A stretch of DNA of 64,000 nt, from contig JAUCFP010000006.1 of NCBI GenBank assembly GCA_030348385.1, forward strand, positions 3,623,501 to 3,687,500, written 5' to 3'. The notes beneath the pieces were generated by a model, which searched no databases, was not told the DNA's origin, and saw nothing but the letters and a program-made list of their open reading frames with translations. This DNA comes from Cytobacillus sp. NJ13. GTDB taxonomy: Bacteria; Bacillota; Bacilli; Bacillales; Cytobacillaceae. A program made the translations under genes and the position numbers. Shown one piece after another: positions 9,494 to 16,250 of the stretch. Within the stretch, counting starts at the first letter, position 1. Each line of letters starts with the position of its first letter.

Positions 9494-9943
9494 ATGATTT
9501 TTGCCGAGAAGCTCAAAAAGGAGAGGAAAGAGAAAGGATGGTCACAGGAGGAACTGGCTGAAAAGCTGTTTGTGAGCCGCCAGTCTGTTTCCAAATGGGA
9601 AAATGGGCAGAACTATCCCAGCATTGAAATTATTATTAAACTGAGTGATCTGTTTGGGGTTACGATTGATGAATTAATAAGGAGTGACGGGGAATTGACA
9701 GAGCAAGTGATAAAGGACAGCAGGCAACTGGCTTATCCAAGGCTGAAAGTATTCTTTGATTGTTTATTTTTGATTGGGTCCGCCATGCTAATCATTAAAC
9801 TAAGCATTTTAGCTCTCAATCATTTTACTGCGTTGGAAATTCCTCTTCGCGGATCGTTTTTCTGGAATTTCGGGCCTTTATTCTTAATGGCAGGCGGGGC
9901 AATTTTCTCTGACACATTAAAAAAGAAATATAAAAATGAGTAA
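9494..9943 (+). CDS. XRE-family regulator with membrane tail
   Basis: Transcription regulator with an N-terminal HTH_3 domain (about residues 5-60; [20 protein letters not shown] is the helix-turn-helix). Two hydrophobic segments follow (about 86-107 and 118-137), so the C-terminus is probably membrane bound. Length is 149 residues. The ATG at 9494 is preferred because AGGTG ends nine bases upstream; a GTG at 9482 overlaps that site. XRE proteins with membrane tails often sense envelope conditions or control an adjacent gene, but no clear target is visible here. The next gene is a separate AraC-type regulator. Confidence 0.8.
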   Translation: MIFAEKLKKERKEKGWSQEELAEKLFVSRQSVSKWENGQNYPSIEIIIKLSDLFGVTIDELIRSDGELTEQVIKDSRQLAYPRLKVFFDCLFLIGSAMLIIKLSILALNHFTALEIPLRGSFFWNFGPLFLMAGGAIFSDTLKKKYKNE

Positions 9944-10026
9944 CGCAACCCTGCATTCTTGTGCATGGATTGTCGGGCTCACACCATCAGCTCCTGCTAT
10001 TCTGCAGATACAAGGAGGTCATCAAC

Positions 10027-10899
10027 ATGGATTTGCTGCAAAATATGAATCGGGCGATGAGGTATATTGAAGAGCATTTAACGGATGAAATCGACTTCAA
10101 AGAAGCAGCCAAGATATCGTATTGCTCGGAATACCATTTTAAACGAATGTTTTCCTTTCTTGCCGGGGTAACGCTTGCCGAGTATATCCGCCGGAGACGG
10201 CTGACTTTGGCTGCCTTCGATCTGAAGGATAAGAATGCCAAGGTCATTGATGTAGCGCTCAAATATGGATATAGCTCGCCTGATGCGTTTACGAGAGCAT
10301 TCCAGCAGCTTCATGGCATCACTCCTTCAGAAGCCAGGAGCAATGGCCACGCCCTTAAGGCTTATCCGCCGATGACCTTCCATTTATCTATTAAGGGAGG
10401 AACTGAAATGAACTATCGATTAGAAGAAAAAGAGGCTTTTCGGATTGTGGGCTTAAAGAAGAGGGTGCCGATCATTTTTAACGGTGTGAATCCGGAGATT
10501 GCAGCCATGTGGAAGAGCTTAGATGAAAAAATGATTCTTAGCCTCAAGAGTTTATCAGATACAGAGCCATTTGGCCTGATCAGTGCTTCAGCCAACTTTT
10601 CTGAAGGCAGAATGGAAGAAAAGGGTGAATTGGACCATTACATCGGAGCTGCCACTGCAAAGGGATGCCCGGAGGGGATGGCATCTCTTGAGGTTCCGGC
10701 CTGTTCATGGGCGGTATTTGAAGCAGTGGGGCCATTTCCGGAAACGCTTCAGGATGTCTGGGGAAGGATTTACTCAGAATGGTTCCCTTCATCATCTTAT
10801 CAGCAAATAGAAGGGCCGGAAATTCTCTGGAATGAAAGCAAAGATACCGCTTCGCCCACCTTCCGCAGTGAAATCTGGATTCCGATTGCGAAAAAATAG
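10027..10899 (+). CDS. AraC-family regulator with GyrI-like effector domain
   Basis: Transcription activator of the Rob/BmrR-like layout. An AraC DNA-binding domain with two HTH motifs occupies residues 1-105 ([20 protein letters not shown] and [20 protein letters not shown]). A GyrI-like ligand-binding domain follows from about residue 127 ([20 protein letters not shown]) to the end at 290. Such domains bind amphipathic drugs or small molecules. A perfect AAGGAGGT site sits 7 bases before the ATG at 10027. The frame stays open upstream to 9961 without a ribosome binding site. It is monocistronic, with a terminator beginning at its stop codon. Confidence 0.88.
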   Translation: MDLLQNMNRAMRYIEEHLTDEIDFKEAAKISYCSEYHFKRMFSFLAGVTLAEYIRRRRLTLAAFDLKDKNAKVIDVALKYGYSSPDAFTRAFQQLHGITPSEARSNGHALKAYPPMTFHLSIKGGTEMNYRLEEKEAFRIVGLKKRVPIIFNGVNPEIAAMWKSLDEKMILSLKSLSDTEPFGLISASANFSEGRMEEKGELDHYIGAATAKGCPEGMASLEVPACSWAVFEAVGPFPETLQDVWGRIYSEWFPSSSYQQIEGPEILWNESKDTASPTFRSEIWIPIAKK

Positions 10900-10928
10900 G
10901 ACTCCTTACTATGGGAGTCCACCTTTTT
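10899..10928 (+). terminator. Terminator after the AraC-family gene
   Basis: GGACTCC pairs with GGAGTCC (10914-10920) around an 8-base loop, followed by ACCTTTTT. Confidence 0.8.
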
Positions 10929-10946
10929 AAAATAAGTATTAAAATT

Positions 10947-11042
10947 CTGTCTAGCAGGAAAGCATCGACAGCCTTATCACTGCATGACTAAAAGCGCCAG
11001 AGCGCCTATCCGTTGGGAGTTGCAAGGCGCTTCCGCTTTTCT
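10947..11042 (+). repeat. Dispersed intergenic repeat, copy R1
   Basis: A diverged copy of a family seen seven times in this window. It begins with GTCTAG, carries the middle module (GGAAAGCATCGACAG, ATGACTAAAAGC) and ends in the conserved tail AAGGCGCTTCCGCTTTTCT. The GCGCC/GGCGC parts can pair. It occupies the gap between a plus-strand regulator and the minus-strand YvrJ gene. Confidence 0.7.
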
Positions 11043-11181
11043 ATTCTTTCAGCCGATCCGGCAATCCCTGGATTGAGGACACGACCACATCAAGCTTGGC
11101 TTCGATCCGGTTCAGCAGAAAAAGCGTGACCACAATCGGAAAGCCGAGTTCACTGATCAGGGTGACCATTTGTTCCATCAT
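11041..11181 (-). CDS. yvrJ: YvrJ-family small membrane protein
   Basis: A 46-residue protein with one hydrophobic segment (TLISELGFPIVVTLFLL) followed by a short charged amphipathic tail (NRIEAKLDVVVSSIQGLPDRLKE in two parts). This matches the YvrJ family, whose function is unknown. In B. subtilis yvrJ lies next to the SigO/RsoA sigma genes. GGAG lies five bases before the tandem ATG-ATG start. It is the last of three small genes (DUF1659, DUF2922, YvrJ) on the minus strand. The stop codon overlaps repeat R1. The nearby sigma-type gene makes a link with an alternative sigma factor attractive, as in B. subtilis. Confidence 0.78.
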   Translation of the reverse strand: MMEQMVTLISELGFPIVVTLFLLNRIEAKLDVVVSSIQGLPDRLKE

Positions 11182-11245
11182 GCATGCTCCTTTCTTTTAT
11201 ACAAGCTTAAAAAGGCCGGGTTCTAAAGAATCCGGCCTCATTCCC

Positions 11246-11464
11246 TTACATTAATTCATAATCTGTTACATTGCGTTCTACTAATCTAGCGCCTTTGGCA
11301 GAAACAAGATCACCGCCATTGCCGTCAAATGCGTTCACTGCAATGATTTGTTCCATCACTGCCTTCACAGCTGCCGGATCAATCGGCTCCTTCGGGCTGT
11401 CAACCGATAATTTGGTTTCCTTGCCCAGTTCCGTTTCAAATGTCATTTCAAGTGTCTTCGCCAT
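11246..11464 (-). CDS. DUF2922 family protein
   Basis: A 72-residue protein of the DUF2922 family: MAKTLEMTFETELGKETKL at the start, a central PIDPAAVKAVMEQII helix and a C-terminal GARLVERNVTDYEL strand. Function is unknown in all members. The ATG at 11464 has AGGAGGTG six bases upstream; a GTG at 11473 lies inside that site. DUF2922 and DUF1659 genes commonly occur side by side in Bacillaceae, and they do here (37-base gap), with yvrJ downstream. All three should be read from the promoter-like block at 11746-11777. Confidence 0.85.
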   Translation of the reverse strand: MAKTLEMTFETELGKETKLSVDSPKEPIDPAAVKAVMEQIIAVNAFDGNGGDLVSAKGARLVERNVTDYELM

Positions 11465-11501
11465 TTTTTTCACCTCCTGCTTTGGTTATTTTCAACAAGA
11501 A

Positions 11502-11720
11502 TTAGCCTAAAATTTCGAAGCTGTCATTTCTGTTCAGCTCAGTCAGCGGGTAGCTTGATAATCCGGCGATTGCCTGTCCCACTGTGAAAAGCTGGTCCGC
11601 TGTAGCGGATTGCTTCACGCTGTTGTAGGTTTTTGATTTGTAGACAGGTTTGCCCTGTCCGTTCAATCCTGTTTCAAAAACCAGGCGAAGCTTTGAATCA
11701 ATGATGATTGCCTGTGCCAT
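11502..11720 (-). CDS. DUF1659 family protein
   Basis: A 72-residue protein of the DUF1659 family (MAQAIIIDSKLRLVFETGL, then YNSVKQSATADQLFTVGQAI). Function is unknown. It shares with DUF2922 proteins a beta-strand-rich start and a helix, and the two may be distant relatives or partners (inference). GGGAGGTGA lies upstream of the ATG. The untranslated leader after the proposed promoter would be only about 20 bases. It is first gene of the DUF1659-DUF2922-yvrJ transcription unit. Confidence 0.85.
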   Translation of the reverse strand: MAQAIIIDSKLRLVFETGLNGQGKPVYKSKTYNSVKQSATADQLFTVGQAIAGLSSYPLTELNRNDSFEILG

Positions 11721-11745
11721 TTCTGCTCACCTCCCTTTCACCTAT

Positions 11746-11777
11746 ATAATCGAAATGAAGGCTGGAAAAAGACAGGG
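11746..11777 (-). promoter_or_regulatory. Promoter-like block, copy B (candidate for the local sigma factor)
   Basis: On the minus strand: CCCTGTCTTTTTCC, four variable bases, then TTCATTTCGATTAT, ending 25 bases before the DUF1659 ATG. It is 29/32 identical to the block at 13313-13344, and all three differences fall in or next to the spacer. It does not look like a sigma-A promoter. Confidence 0.6.
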
Positions 11778-11795
11778 TGCGGAAAATTTTTTTTA

Positions 11796-12281
11796 TTAAT
11801 CTTGCTTAAGTGTGATCCTAAGTTTTGTCAGGGCGCCTTTTTTCCAGGCCTTTACCGCTGAAACTGTTACTCCATGCTGTTCGGCGATCTGTTTGACTGT
11901 CAAACCATAGAGGAAAGTCGATAGAACCCACATGGTCTGATTTTTGGTGAGGCTGCTGCAGTAAGAAAGAAGCTGCTCTTCTTCGAGTGGCTGAGGCGTA
12001 TAGGAAGATTCCGCTGATGACCAGAATTCTTCACTCCGGGTGACAGTGCTGTTTTTCTGCATCCTGGTTTTTCTCAATTCATCAATCAGCTTCTGTTTAA
12101 CGATGGTATAGGCGAATGTCAGAAACTTTCCCTTTGTATGGTCAAATAGAGTCCACGCCTCCCAAAGCCGAATGAGGGCGATTTGAAAATACTCTTCCTG
12201 ATTTTTATAAATGCTCAAAGAACGAATAATCTGGTGAATCATCGGTTCAAATTGTGCTGCCACTTGCTCAAAGCTCTCCAT
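11796..12281 (-). CDS. Small sigma-70-family RNA polymerase sigma factor
   Basis: A 161-residue ECF-sized sigma factor. Region 2 spans about residues 10-75: QEEYFQIALIRLWEAW is the core-binding helix and KGKFLTFAYTIVKQKLIDEL follows. Region 4 spans about 105-158, with the helix-turn-helix VKQIAEQHGVTVSAVKAWKK. There is no region 3 and no anti-sigma gene next to it. It ends 19 bases before the promoter-like block of the DUF1659 unit. It lies downstream of the winged-helix gene on the same strand, 192 bases away, so read-through from copy A would create positive feedback. Similar genes accompany DUF1659/DUF2922/YvrJ genes in other bacilli. Confidence 0.85.
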   Translation of the reverse strand: MESFEQVAAQFEPMIHQIIRSLSIYKNQEEYFQIALIRLWEAWTLFDHTKGKFLTFAYTIVKQKLIDELRKTRMQKNSTVTRSEEFWSSAESSYTPQPLEEEQLLSYCSSLTKNQTMWVLSTFLYGLTVKQIAEQHGVTVSAVKAWKKGALTKLRITLKQD

Positions 12282-12390
12282 GCTGGATTCCCTTCAGGAA
12301 AGCGCGCTCTCTAGTATTCCCGGGTAGCTCAAACATAGCTTTTTCATCATTTTTTTGCGAATAGGGAAAAAGCCGTAAATCGGCGGTTAA

Positions 12391-12453
12391 CCCCCCTTAA
12401 CTCCGGAGTTAGGGGGTCTAAGTCCGGACTTAGGGGGTCTAACTTGAGAGTTA
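12391..12453 (-). repeat. Three 21-bp units, each a palindrome
   Basis: Three consecutive 21-bp units at 12391, 12412 and 12433. They contain TAACTCCGGAGTTA, TAAGTCCGGACTTA and TAACTTGAGAGTTA, separated by runs of five or six G or C. The first is flanked by C6 and G5 and can form a 12-bp hairpin; the second contains the perfect palindrome CTAAGTCCGGACTTAG. They lie between the winged-helix gene and the sigma gene. A protein-binding array or an attenuator are both possible. The rest of the 192-base gap (12282-12473) is AT-rich without further signal. Confidence 0.8.
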
Positions 12454-12473
12454 CGGGCAGTAACGAAGTTTTT

Positions 12474-13286
12474 TTATTTTTTATAAAAAAATTTCGCAAA
12501 AAAATCCTCTTCACGCGCTGAAAAGCCCATTTCGAATAATTCTTCGTAGTACTGCTCTTCAAATTTTCTCGTTAAAATTCCATAGAAATACGCGATAGGA
12601 CGGGCGATTGTACAGGTTTTTATTTTCCGGATCAGCTGTTTAAAAGCATGGCTAGCTGTATCCAGCACCACGTTCATATTTTGTTCACAATTGTGCTTGT
12701 AAGCGGCTATGGCTGTCATTCTCCAGAACTCTTCAATCTGCATTGCTTCCGGAAAAAAGTAACGGGCAAGTTCCACAAATGCTTTTGGAACACGATCACT
12801 GGTAAAGCTGTAACCAAGTCCGGTTTCGGAACGTTTAGTATTCTTTTGATTTTTATTAGTTTTAGAAAGATTGATAGTTTTATTAGGGTGGTCCATTTTT
12901 TTCTTTTTTGGTGGTTCACACTTGGGGAAACAATTAAATACATACAAATTGCTGGACTGAGAGCCGTTTTTTCTTTCCGTTTCAAGAACTGTAAAGATGC
13001 CGAGGGTTGCAGCCTTGGCAATCATTCTTTTAAAAGTGGAGCGGGAAATGCCATTGCCGCTGTATTCAGCATGAATGGCTTTTAAAATGGTCCCGATCTT
13101 TGCATTGGAAACACCGGGAACCTTCGCGGCAAACCGAACAAGCCGTTTCAGCCCAACAAGTTCTCCCTTTGAAAACTCATTTTTATGTACAGCAAGCCAC
13201 ATTTCCAGATGGGCATTAAACTCCTGAAGATCTTTAAACTGAGAAAACTGTTCAAACTGGTCCACACTGCCTGATTTAAGATTCAT
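12474..13286 (-). CDS. Winged-helix protein resembling plasmid/phage replication proteins, function unknown
   Basis: A 270-residue soluble protein. The N-terminal half carries an HTH-like region (ISRSTFKRMIAKAATLGIFT, about residues 77-96) in the winged-helix style of phage or plasmid replication initiators. A basic linker rich in Lys/Asn follows (about 123-148), then a helical C-terminal domain (VPKAFVELARYFFPEAMQIE). Related proteins of unknown function occur across Bacillus genomes. I start at the ATG at 13286: GGTG lies seven bases upstream, and it is 26 bases from the promoter-like block, as for DUF1659. An ATG at 13307 would lie at the likely transcript start. The C-terminus ends with a Phe/Lys-rich tail. 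Confidence 0.65.
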   Translation of the reverse strand: MNLKSGSVDQFEQFSQFKDLQEFNAHLEMWLAVHKNEFSKGELVGLKRLVRFAAKVPGVSNAKIGTILKAIHAEYSGNGISRSTFKRMIAKAATLGIFTVLETERKNGSQSSNLYVFNCFPKCEPPKKKKMDHPNKTINLSKTNKNQKNTKRSETGLGYSFTSDRVPKAFVELARYFFPEAMQIEEFWRMTAIAAYKHNCEQNMNVVLDTASHAFKQLIRKIKTCTIARPIAYFYGILTRKFEEQYYEELFEMGFSAREEDFFAKFFYKK

Positions 13287-13312
13287 ATCTTTGCACCGTC
13301 CTTTCATCTCTG

Positions 13313-13344
13313 ATAATCGAAATGAAAGGGGGAAAAAGACAGGG
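13313..13344 (-). promoter_or_regulatory. Promoter-like block, copy A
   Basis: On the minus strand: CCCTGTCTTTTTCC, four bases, then TTCATTTCGATTAT, ending 26 bases before the winged-helix ATG. This is the same geometry as copy B at 11746-11777 (25 bases to its ATG). Confidence 0.6.
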
Positions 13345-13380
13345 AGATTGGAGAAAGATGTGACAGAATGGTGAATACTC

Positions 13381-13925
13381 TTATACCCGTCTCCCCGCTG
13401 GCTGTGGCGGCTGTTCGAGCCATTTTTCCTTTATGGCAATCAGCAGGCCTTTTCCGTAAAAGAGAGACATGTCTTTGGCTATGCTCAGCAGTTTTATGAC
13501 AATATCGGATCTTAGGCTGGAGGTCAGGGCCTGGCTGATCATGGTGAAGCAGAAGATGCCGAGGCAAGTGTTTACAAAAAACAGCATCATTTTCTCGGAA
13601 AATGGAGGGGTGTCCACGTCAAAAATTTGATAATCTGCCGATGAGGGCAGCGGAATATGTTCATTTTCCAAAATGTCTCGAAGGGAAATTAACACGTTCT
13701 CGATCAAATTCTTTCCTTTGCTGAAATGGTTTTTCATTTCTTGGCTTTCAGCAATTGTACTGAAGGTCACAAGATCATTTTCGAGAATTACGCTCTTTGA
13801 ATTATTCTGGATATATTCGCTATTTCAGGAGCATTCAGCGGTCTTGACCCTCCCATGTTTTTTAAATAAGATGACCAAATATTCGAGATCTCAGAGACCG
13901 TCAGCTCTTTAGAAAGCACTGCCAT
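13381..13925 (-). pseudogene. DUF3231-like gene, apparently frameshifted
   Basis: The reading frame from 13925 gives MAVLSKELTVSEISNIWSSY, a typical DUF3231 start, but stops after 45 codons. A second frame ending at 13381 continues with family-like sequence (HFSKGKNLIENVLISLRD, then LLIAIKEKWLEQPPQP) for about 140 codons. Neither frame alone makes a complete protein of the usual 160-170 residues. The change falls around 13790-13840. A GGAG lies just before the first ATG; a GTG at 13919 is better spaced. DUF3231 proteins are four-helix ferritin-like proteins common in spore formers. Assembly error is the main alternative to decay. Confidence 0.5.
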
Positions 13926-13942
13926 CACTCCATTTAGCCAAA

Positions 13943-14647
13943 TTAATGATATAAAAATACCTTCAAGGTTCCTTTGCTGTCCAGGGTAGCTAACAGAACA
14001 TTATCAATTTCTGTCTGATAGAAACTTTTTAAATGGGCTTTTACCCATCTTTCGTCCTTTTGTAAGTTTTCCAGCTCTTTTTTATCTACCTTGCCTTCCT
14101 TAATAATGGTTTTTGGCATTTCGAATGGTTCAGTCTTCATTTGCAGGAAAGCAGGTGTTATGGGCTCATATTTTGGGTCTAAAAAAAAGGAAATGCTCCC
14201 GTTTGCTTCCCAAAGAGCCAGCGCCACCTTTTTTACATCTTCTACTTTTTTCTCGCGTAATTCCTCCAGCAGCACATCAATAGAAATCCTTGCTTTGTTT
14301 AAGCCCTTGTAGATGATTTCGCCATTCTGCACGATGGTGATAGGCTTGCTGTTTACCAGTCTTCTAACCGCTGGCCATTTCAGAATACTGAATAGACTGA
14401 TCAGGTAAAGAACCACCAGCACAATGGTTGTTACAATTGACCCTTTTAATCCAAGCTCCTCATCAGATAAGGGATGGGCAATAATGTTGCCTATGACGTA
14501 AGCCATTACTAAATCAAGGAGCCTTAATTGGGAAATGGCACGCTGCCCCAGCACTTTGACGACAATGACTAAGAAGAAATAAGCGATGACAGCCCTGAGT
14601 CCCCACTCCATGGCAGAAAGTGAGTGCTGACTCTGAAAAAAATCCAT
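13943..14647 (-). CDS. DUF421 membrane protein (YetF/YrbG type)
   Basis: A 234-residue protein with three hydrophobic segments in the first 95 residues, including the family signature KVLGQRAISQLRLLDLVMAY near residue 31, then a cytoplasmic domain. The C-terminal half has the conserved strand NGEIIYKGLNKARISIDVLL. DUF421 proteins are widespread in spore formers, and some affect spore membrane properties, but this gene's role is not shown here. An AAAGGA site precedes the ATG. The gene stands alone, 18 bases upstream of the broken DUF3231 gene on the same strand. Confidence 0.88.
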   Translation of the reverse strand: MDFFQSQHSLSAMEWGLRAVIAYFFLVIVVKVLGQRAISQLRLLDLVMAYVIGNIIAHPLSDEELGLKGSIVTTIVLVVLYLISLFSILKWPAVRRLVNSKPITIVQNGEIIYKGLNKARISIDVLLEELREKKVEDVKKVALALWEANGSISFFLDPKYEPITPAFLQMKTEPFEMPKTIIKEGKVDKKELENLQKDERWVKAHLKSFYQTEIDNVLLATLDSKGTLKVFLYH

Positions 14648-14817
14648 CTATGGCACATCCTTTTATATGCGTAAAAAGTAAGCTTGCATAGTTCAGCTTT
14701 ATAAAAGTGTTTTCCTATCCAGCTGCAAATATTCAAAAGTGAGGAGGGTTTGTAAATTATTAACAGCACATATAAAGTTTGCCTTTTTGAAAAACTAAAC
14801 GAAAGGAGGTTATATTA

Positions 14818-14967
14818 ATGAAAAAATACTTATTGATGCTTTTGCTATCTCTATCTTTCGTAACGTTAACGGGCTGCGGAAACGATGAAAAGCCTGAGGA
14901 GGACGAACAGGTTGAAGATGTGGAGGAAGAGGATGAAATTGGCGACGGCGAAGTGGATGATGAGTAA
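14818..14967 (+). CDS. Short acidic lipoprotein
   Basis: A 49-residue protein that begins MKKYLLMLLLSLSFVTLTGC: a complete lipoprotein signal with Cys20 as the lipid-modified residue. The mature part of 30 residues is almost entirely Glu, Asp and Val. A very strong AAAGGAGGT site lies seven bases before the ATG, so it is likely well translated. The function is unknown. A surface-tethered polyanion that binds cations is a guess only. It is followed by a long tandem-repeat array. Confidence 0.7.
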   Translation: MKKYLLMLLLSLSFVTLTGCGNDEKPEEDEQVEDVEEEDEIGDGEVDDE

Positions 14968-15057
14968 AAGTCATCGTATGCAATTCGGATGAAGCTGAAA
15001 ATCCTGTAACCACATAAATCATGCCTAGGAGTATTCCAATTGGAGTCTGAGAGATGC

Positions 15058-15481
15058 TTCGGACAGAGAGTGCAGGAAAAGGCCGGATGGAGTCCGAACC
15101 CGAGGCAACTTCGGACAGGGAGTGCAGGAAAAGGCCAGATGGAGTCCGAACCAGAGGCAACTTCGGACAGGGAGTGCAGGAAATAGCCAGTAGTTGACCA
15201 AACCCGAGGCAGCTTCGGACAGAGAGCGCGGAAAAAGGCCGGATGGAGTCCGAACCGGAGGCAACTTCGGACAGGGAGTGCAGGAAATAGCCAGTAGTTG
15301 ACCAAACCCGAGGCAGCTTCGGACAGAGAGCGCGGAAAAAGGCCGGATGGAGTCCGAACCGGAGGCAACTTCGGACAGGGAGTGCAGGAAATAGCCAGTA
15401 GTTGTCCGAACCCGAGGCTGCTTCGGACAGAGAGCGCGAGAAAAGGCCAGATGGAGTCCGAACCTGAGACAACTTCGGACA
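15058..15481 (+). repeat. 52-bp tandem array (eight units plus partial)
   Basis: TTCGGACA recurs at 15058, 15110, 15162, 15214, 15266, 15318, 15370, 15422 and 15474, always exactly 52 bp apart. Most units end in GTCCGAA, so adjoining units form GTCCGAA-N11-TTCGGAC hairpins separated by 27 bases. Units 3-4 and 5-6 are identical 104-bp pairs. The array fills the 610-base gap between a plus-strand lipoprotein and a minus-strand gene. Long frames across it on the minus strand are by-products of the repeat. Confidence 0.95.
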
Positions 15482-15577
15482 ACCAGCCCAGAAATTGATC
15501 TGCTCTTATCCGAAATATAACCAGCCCCCAATCACGATAAGATGGGGGCTCTTTCCATGGCTCCTTCACAAAAATGG

Positions 15578-16066
15578 CTACCTGCGATCAGATAAACACA
15601 AAACAACGATCTTGTAAGGTGTGGTCTGGGCAGGGATGCTTTTGGTAGACGGACCATAGATTACAACTAAGTCTCTGTTTGCAGGGCTTCCGGTAAAAGC
15701 CTGCCCATTTGTCAGCACCATCTGGGTATACGGCGAGACGTTTAATTGCAGCTGACCATCACTGCTGACCAGTTGGCTATTAAAATAGTCTGTTTTCACA
15801 TTTTGGTGAGAAGTATGTTTTACCACCACAAGCGCACGGTATTGAGGAGGATATATCAGCGGAACAGGAGCATTGCCGTCATAATATCCAGTAATGATGT
15901 CCCCCGCAGATAGCTTGGTTTGATCTAAAACGTAAGTGAAAGGGGATACGATGAAATTGACAGTTCCCCCCATTCCATTATCAGCGGAAATGATTTTATG
16001 GCAGCCTTCTCCATTAAAATCAGAGATCTGCGTAACGGTCCCCGTGAAATATTGAAAATTGGTCAT
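15578..16066 (-). CDS. Conserved protein of unknown function
   Basis: A 162-residue protein without signal or membrane segment. The start FQYFTGTVTQISDF and central YPPQYRALVVVKHT are features I associate with a family of small beta-rich proteins found in bacilli and clostridia. Short strands and turns suggest an OB-like barrel, but no catalytic motif is visible. A GGGGGAAG site precedes the ATG. Its gene faces the 52-bp array and diverges from the chemoreceptor gene. I do not know its role. Confidence 0.7.
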   Translation of the reverse strand: MTNFQYFTGTVTQISDFNGEGCHKIISADNGMGGTVNFIVSPFTYVLDQTKLSAGDIITGYYDGNAPVPLIYPPQYRALVVVKHTSHQNVKTDYFNSQLVSSDGQLQLNVSPYTQMVLTNGQAFTGSPANRDLVVIYGPSTKSIPAQTTPYKIVVLCLSDRR

Positions 16067-16138
16067 GTTCTTCCCCCGTCCTTATAAAATAAAGCCTCGG
16101 ATTTAACCAATATATTAAATCAGCCTGCTTTACGTTCC

Positions 16139-16154
16139 TTTGTAAATTTACAAA
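16139..16154. promoter_or_regulatory. 16-bp perfect palindrome
   Basis: TTTGTAAATTTACAAA lies between the divergent unknown gene and the chemoreceptor. Its position and symmetry suggest an operator for one or both. No known regulator is assigned. Confidence 0.35.
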
Positions 16155-16250
16155 ACATTACTCTTCACCCAATCTTTACATTCAATTTACATTCGGTCTG
16201 TATAATTTTCTTATAGGTCATTAGTATGATATTTTGGGGGTTTTGGATAA

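Noticed and set aside
12347..12562. Minus-strand 71-codon frame with a repeated LDPLSPD-like stretch
   Set aside because: The amino-acid repeat is a translation of the 21-bp DNA units, which are palindromic. The frame overlaps the end of the winged-helix gene and has no ribosome binding site.
15058..15481. CRISPR array
   Set aside because: The whole 52-bp unit recurs, including what would be spacers, and 104-bp pairs are identical. There are no unique spacers and no cas genes nearby.
14760..15569. Three long overlapping minus-strand reading frames with repeated Ser/Leu/Phe-rich protein sequence
   Set aside because: They run through the 52-bp array. 52 is not a multiple of 3, so the same repeat appears in turn in all three frames. 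No ribosome binding site is seen, and the frames overlap the lipoprotein gene.
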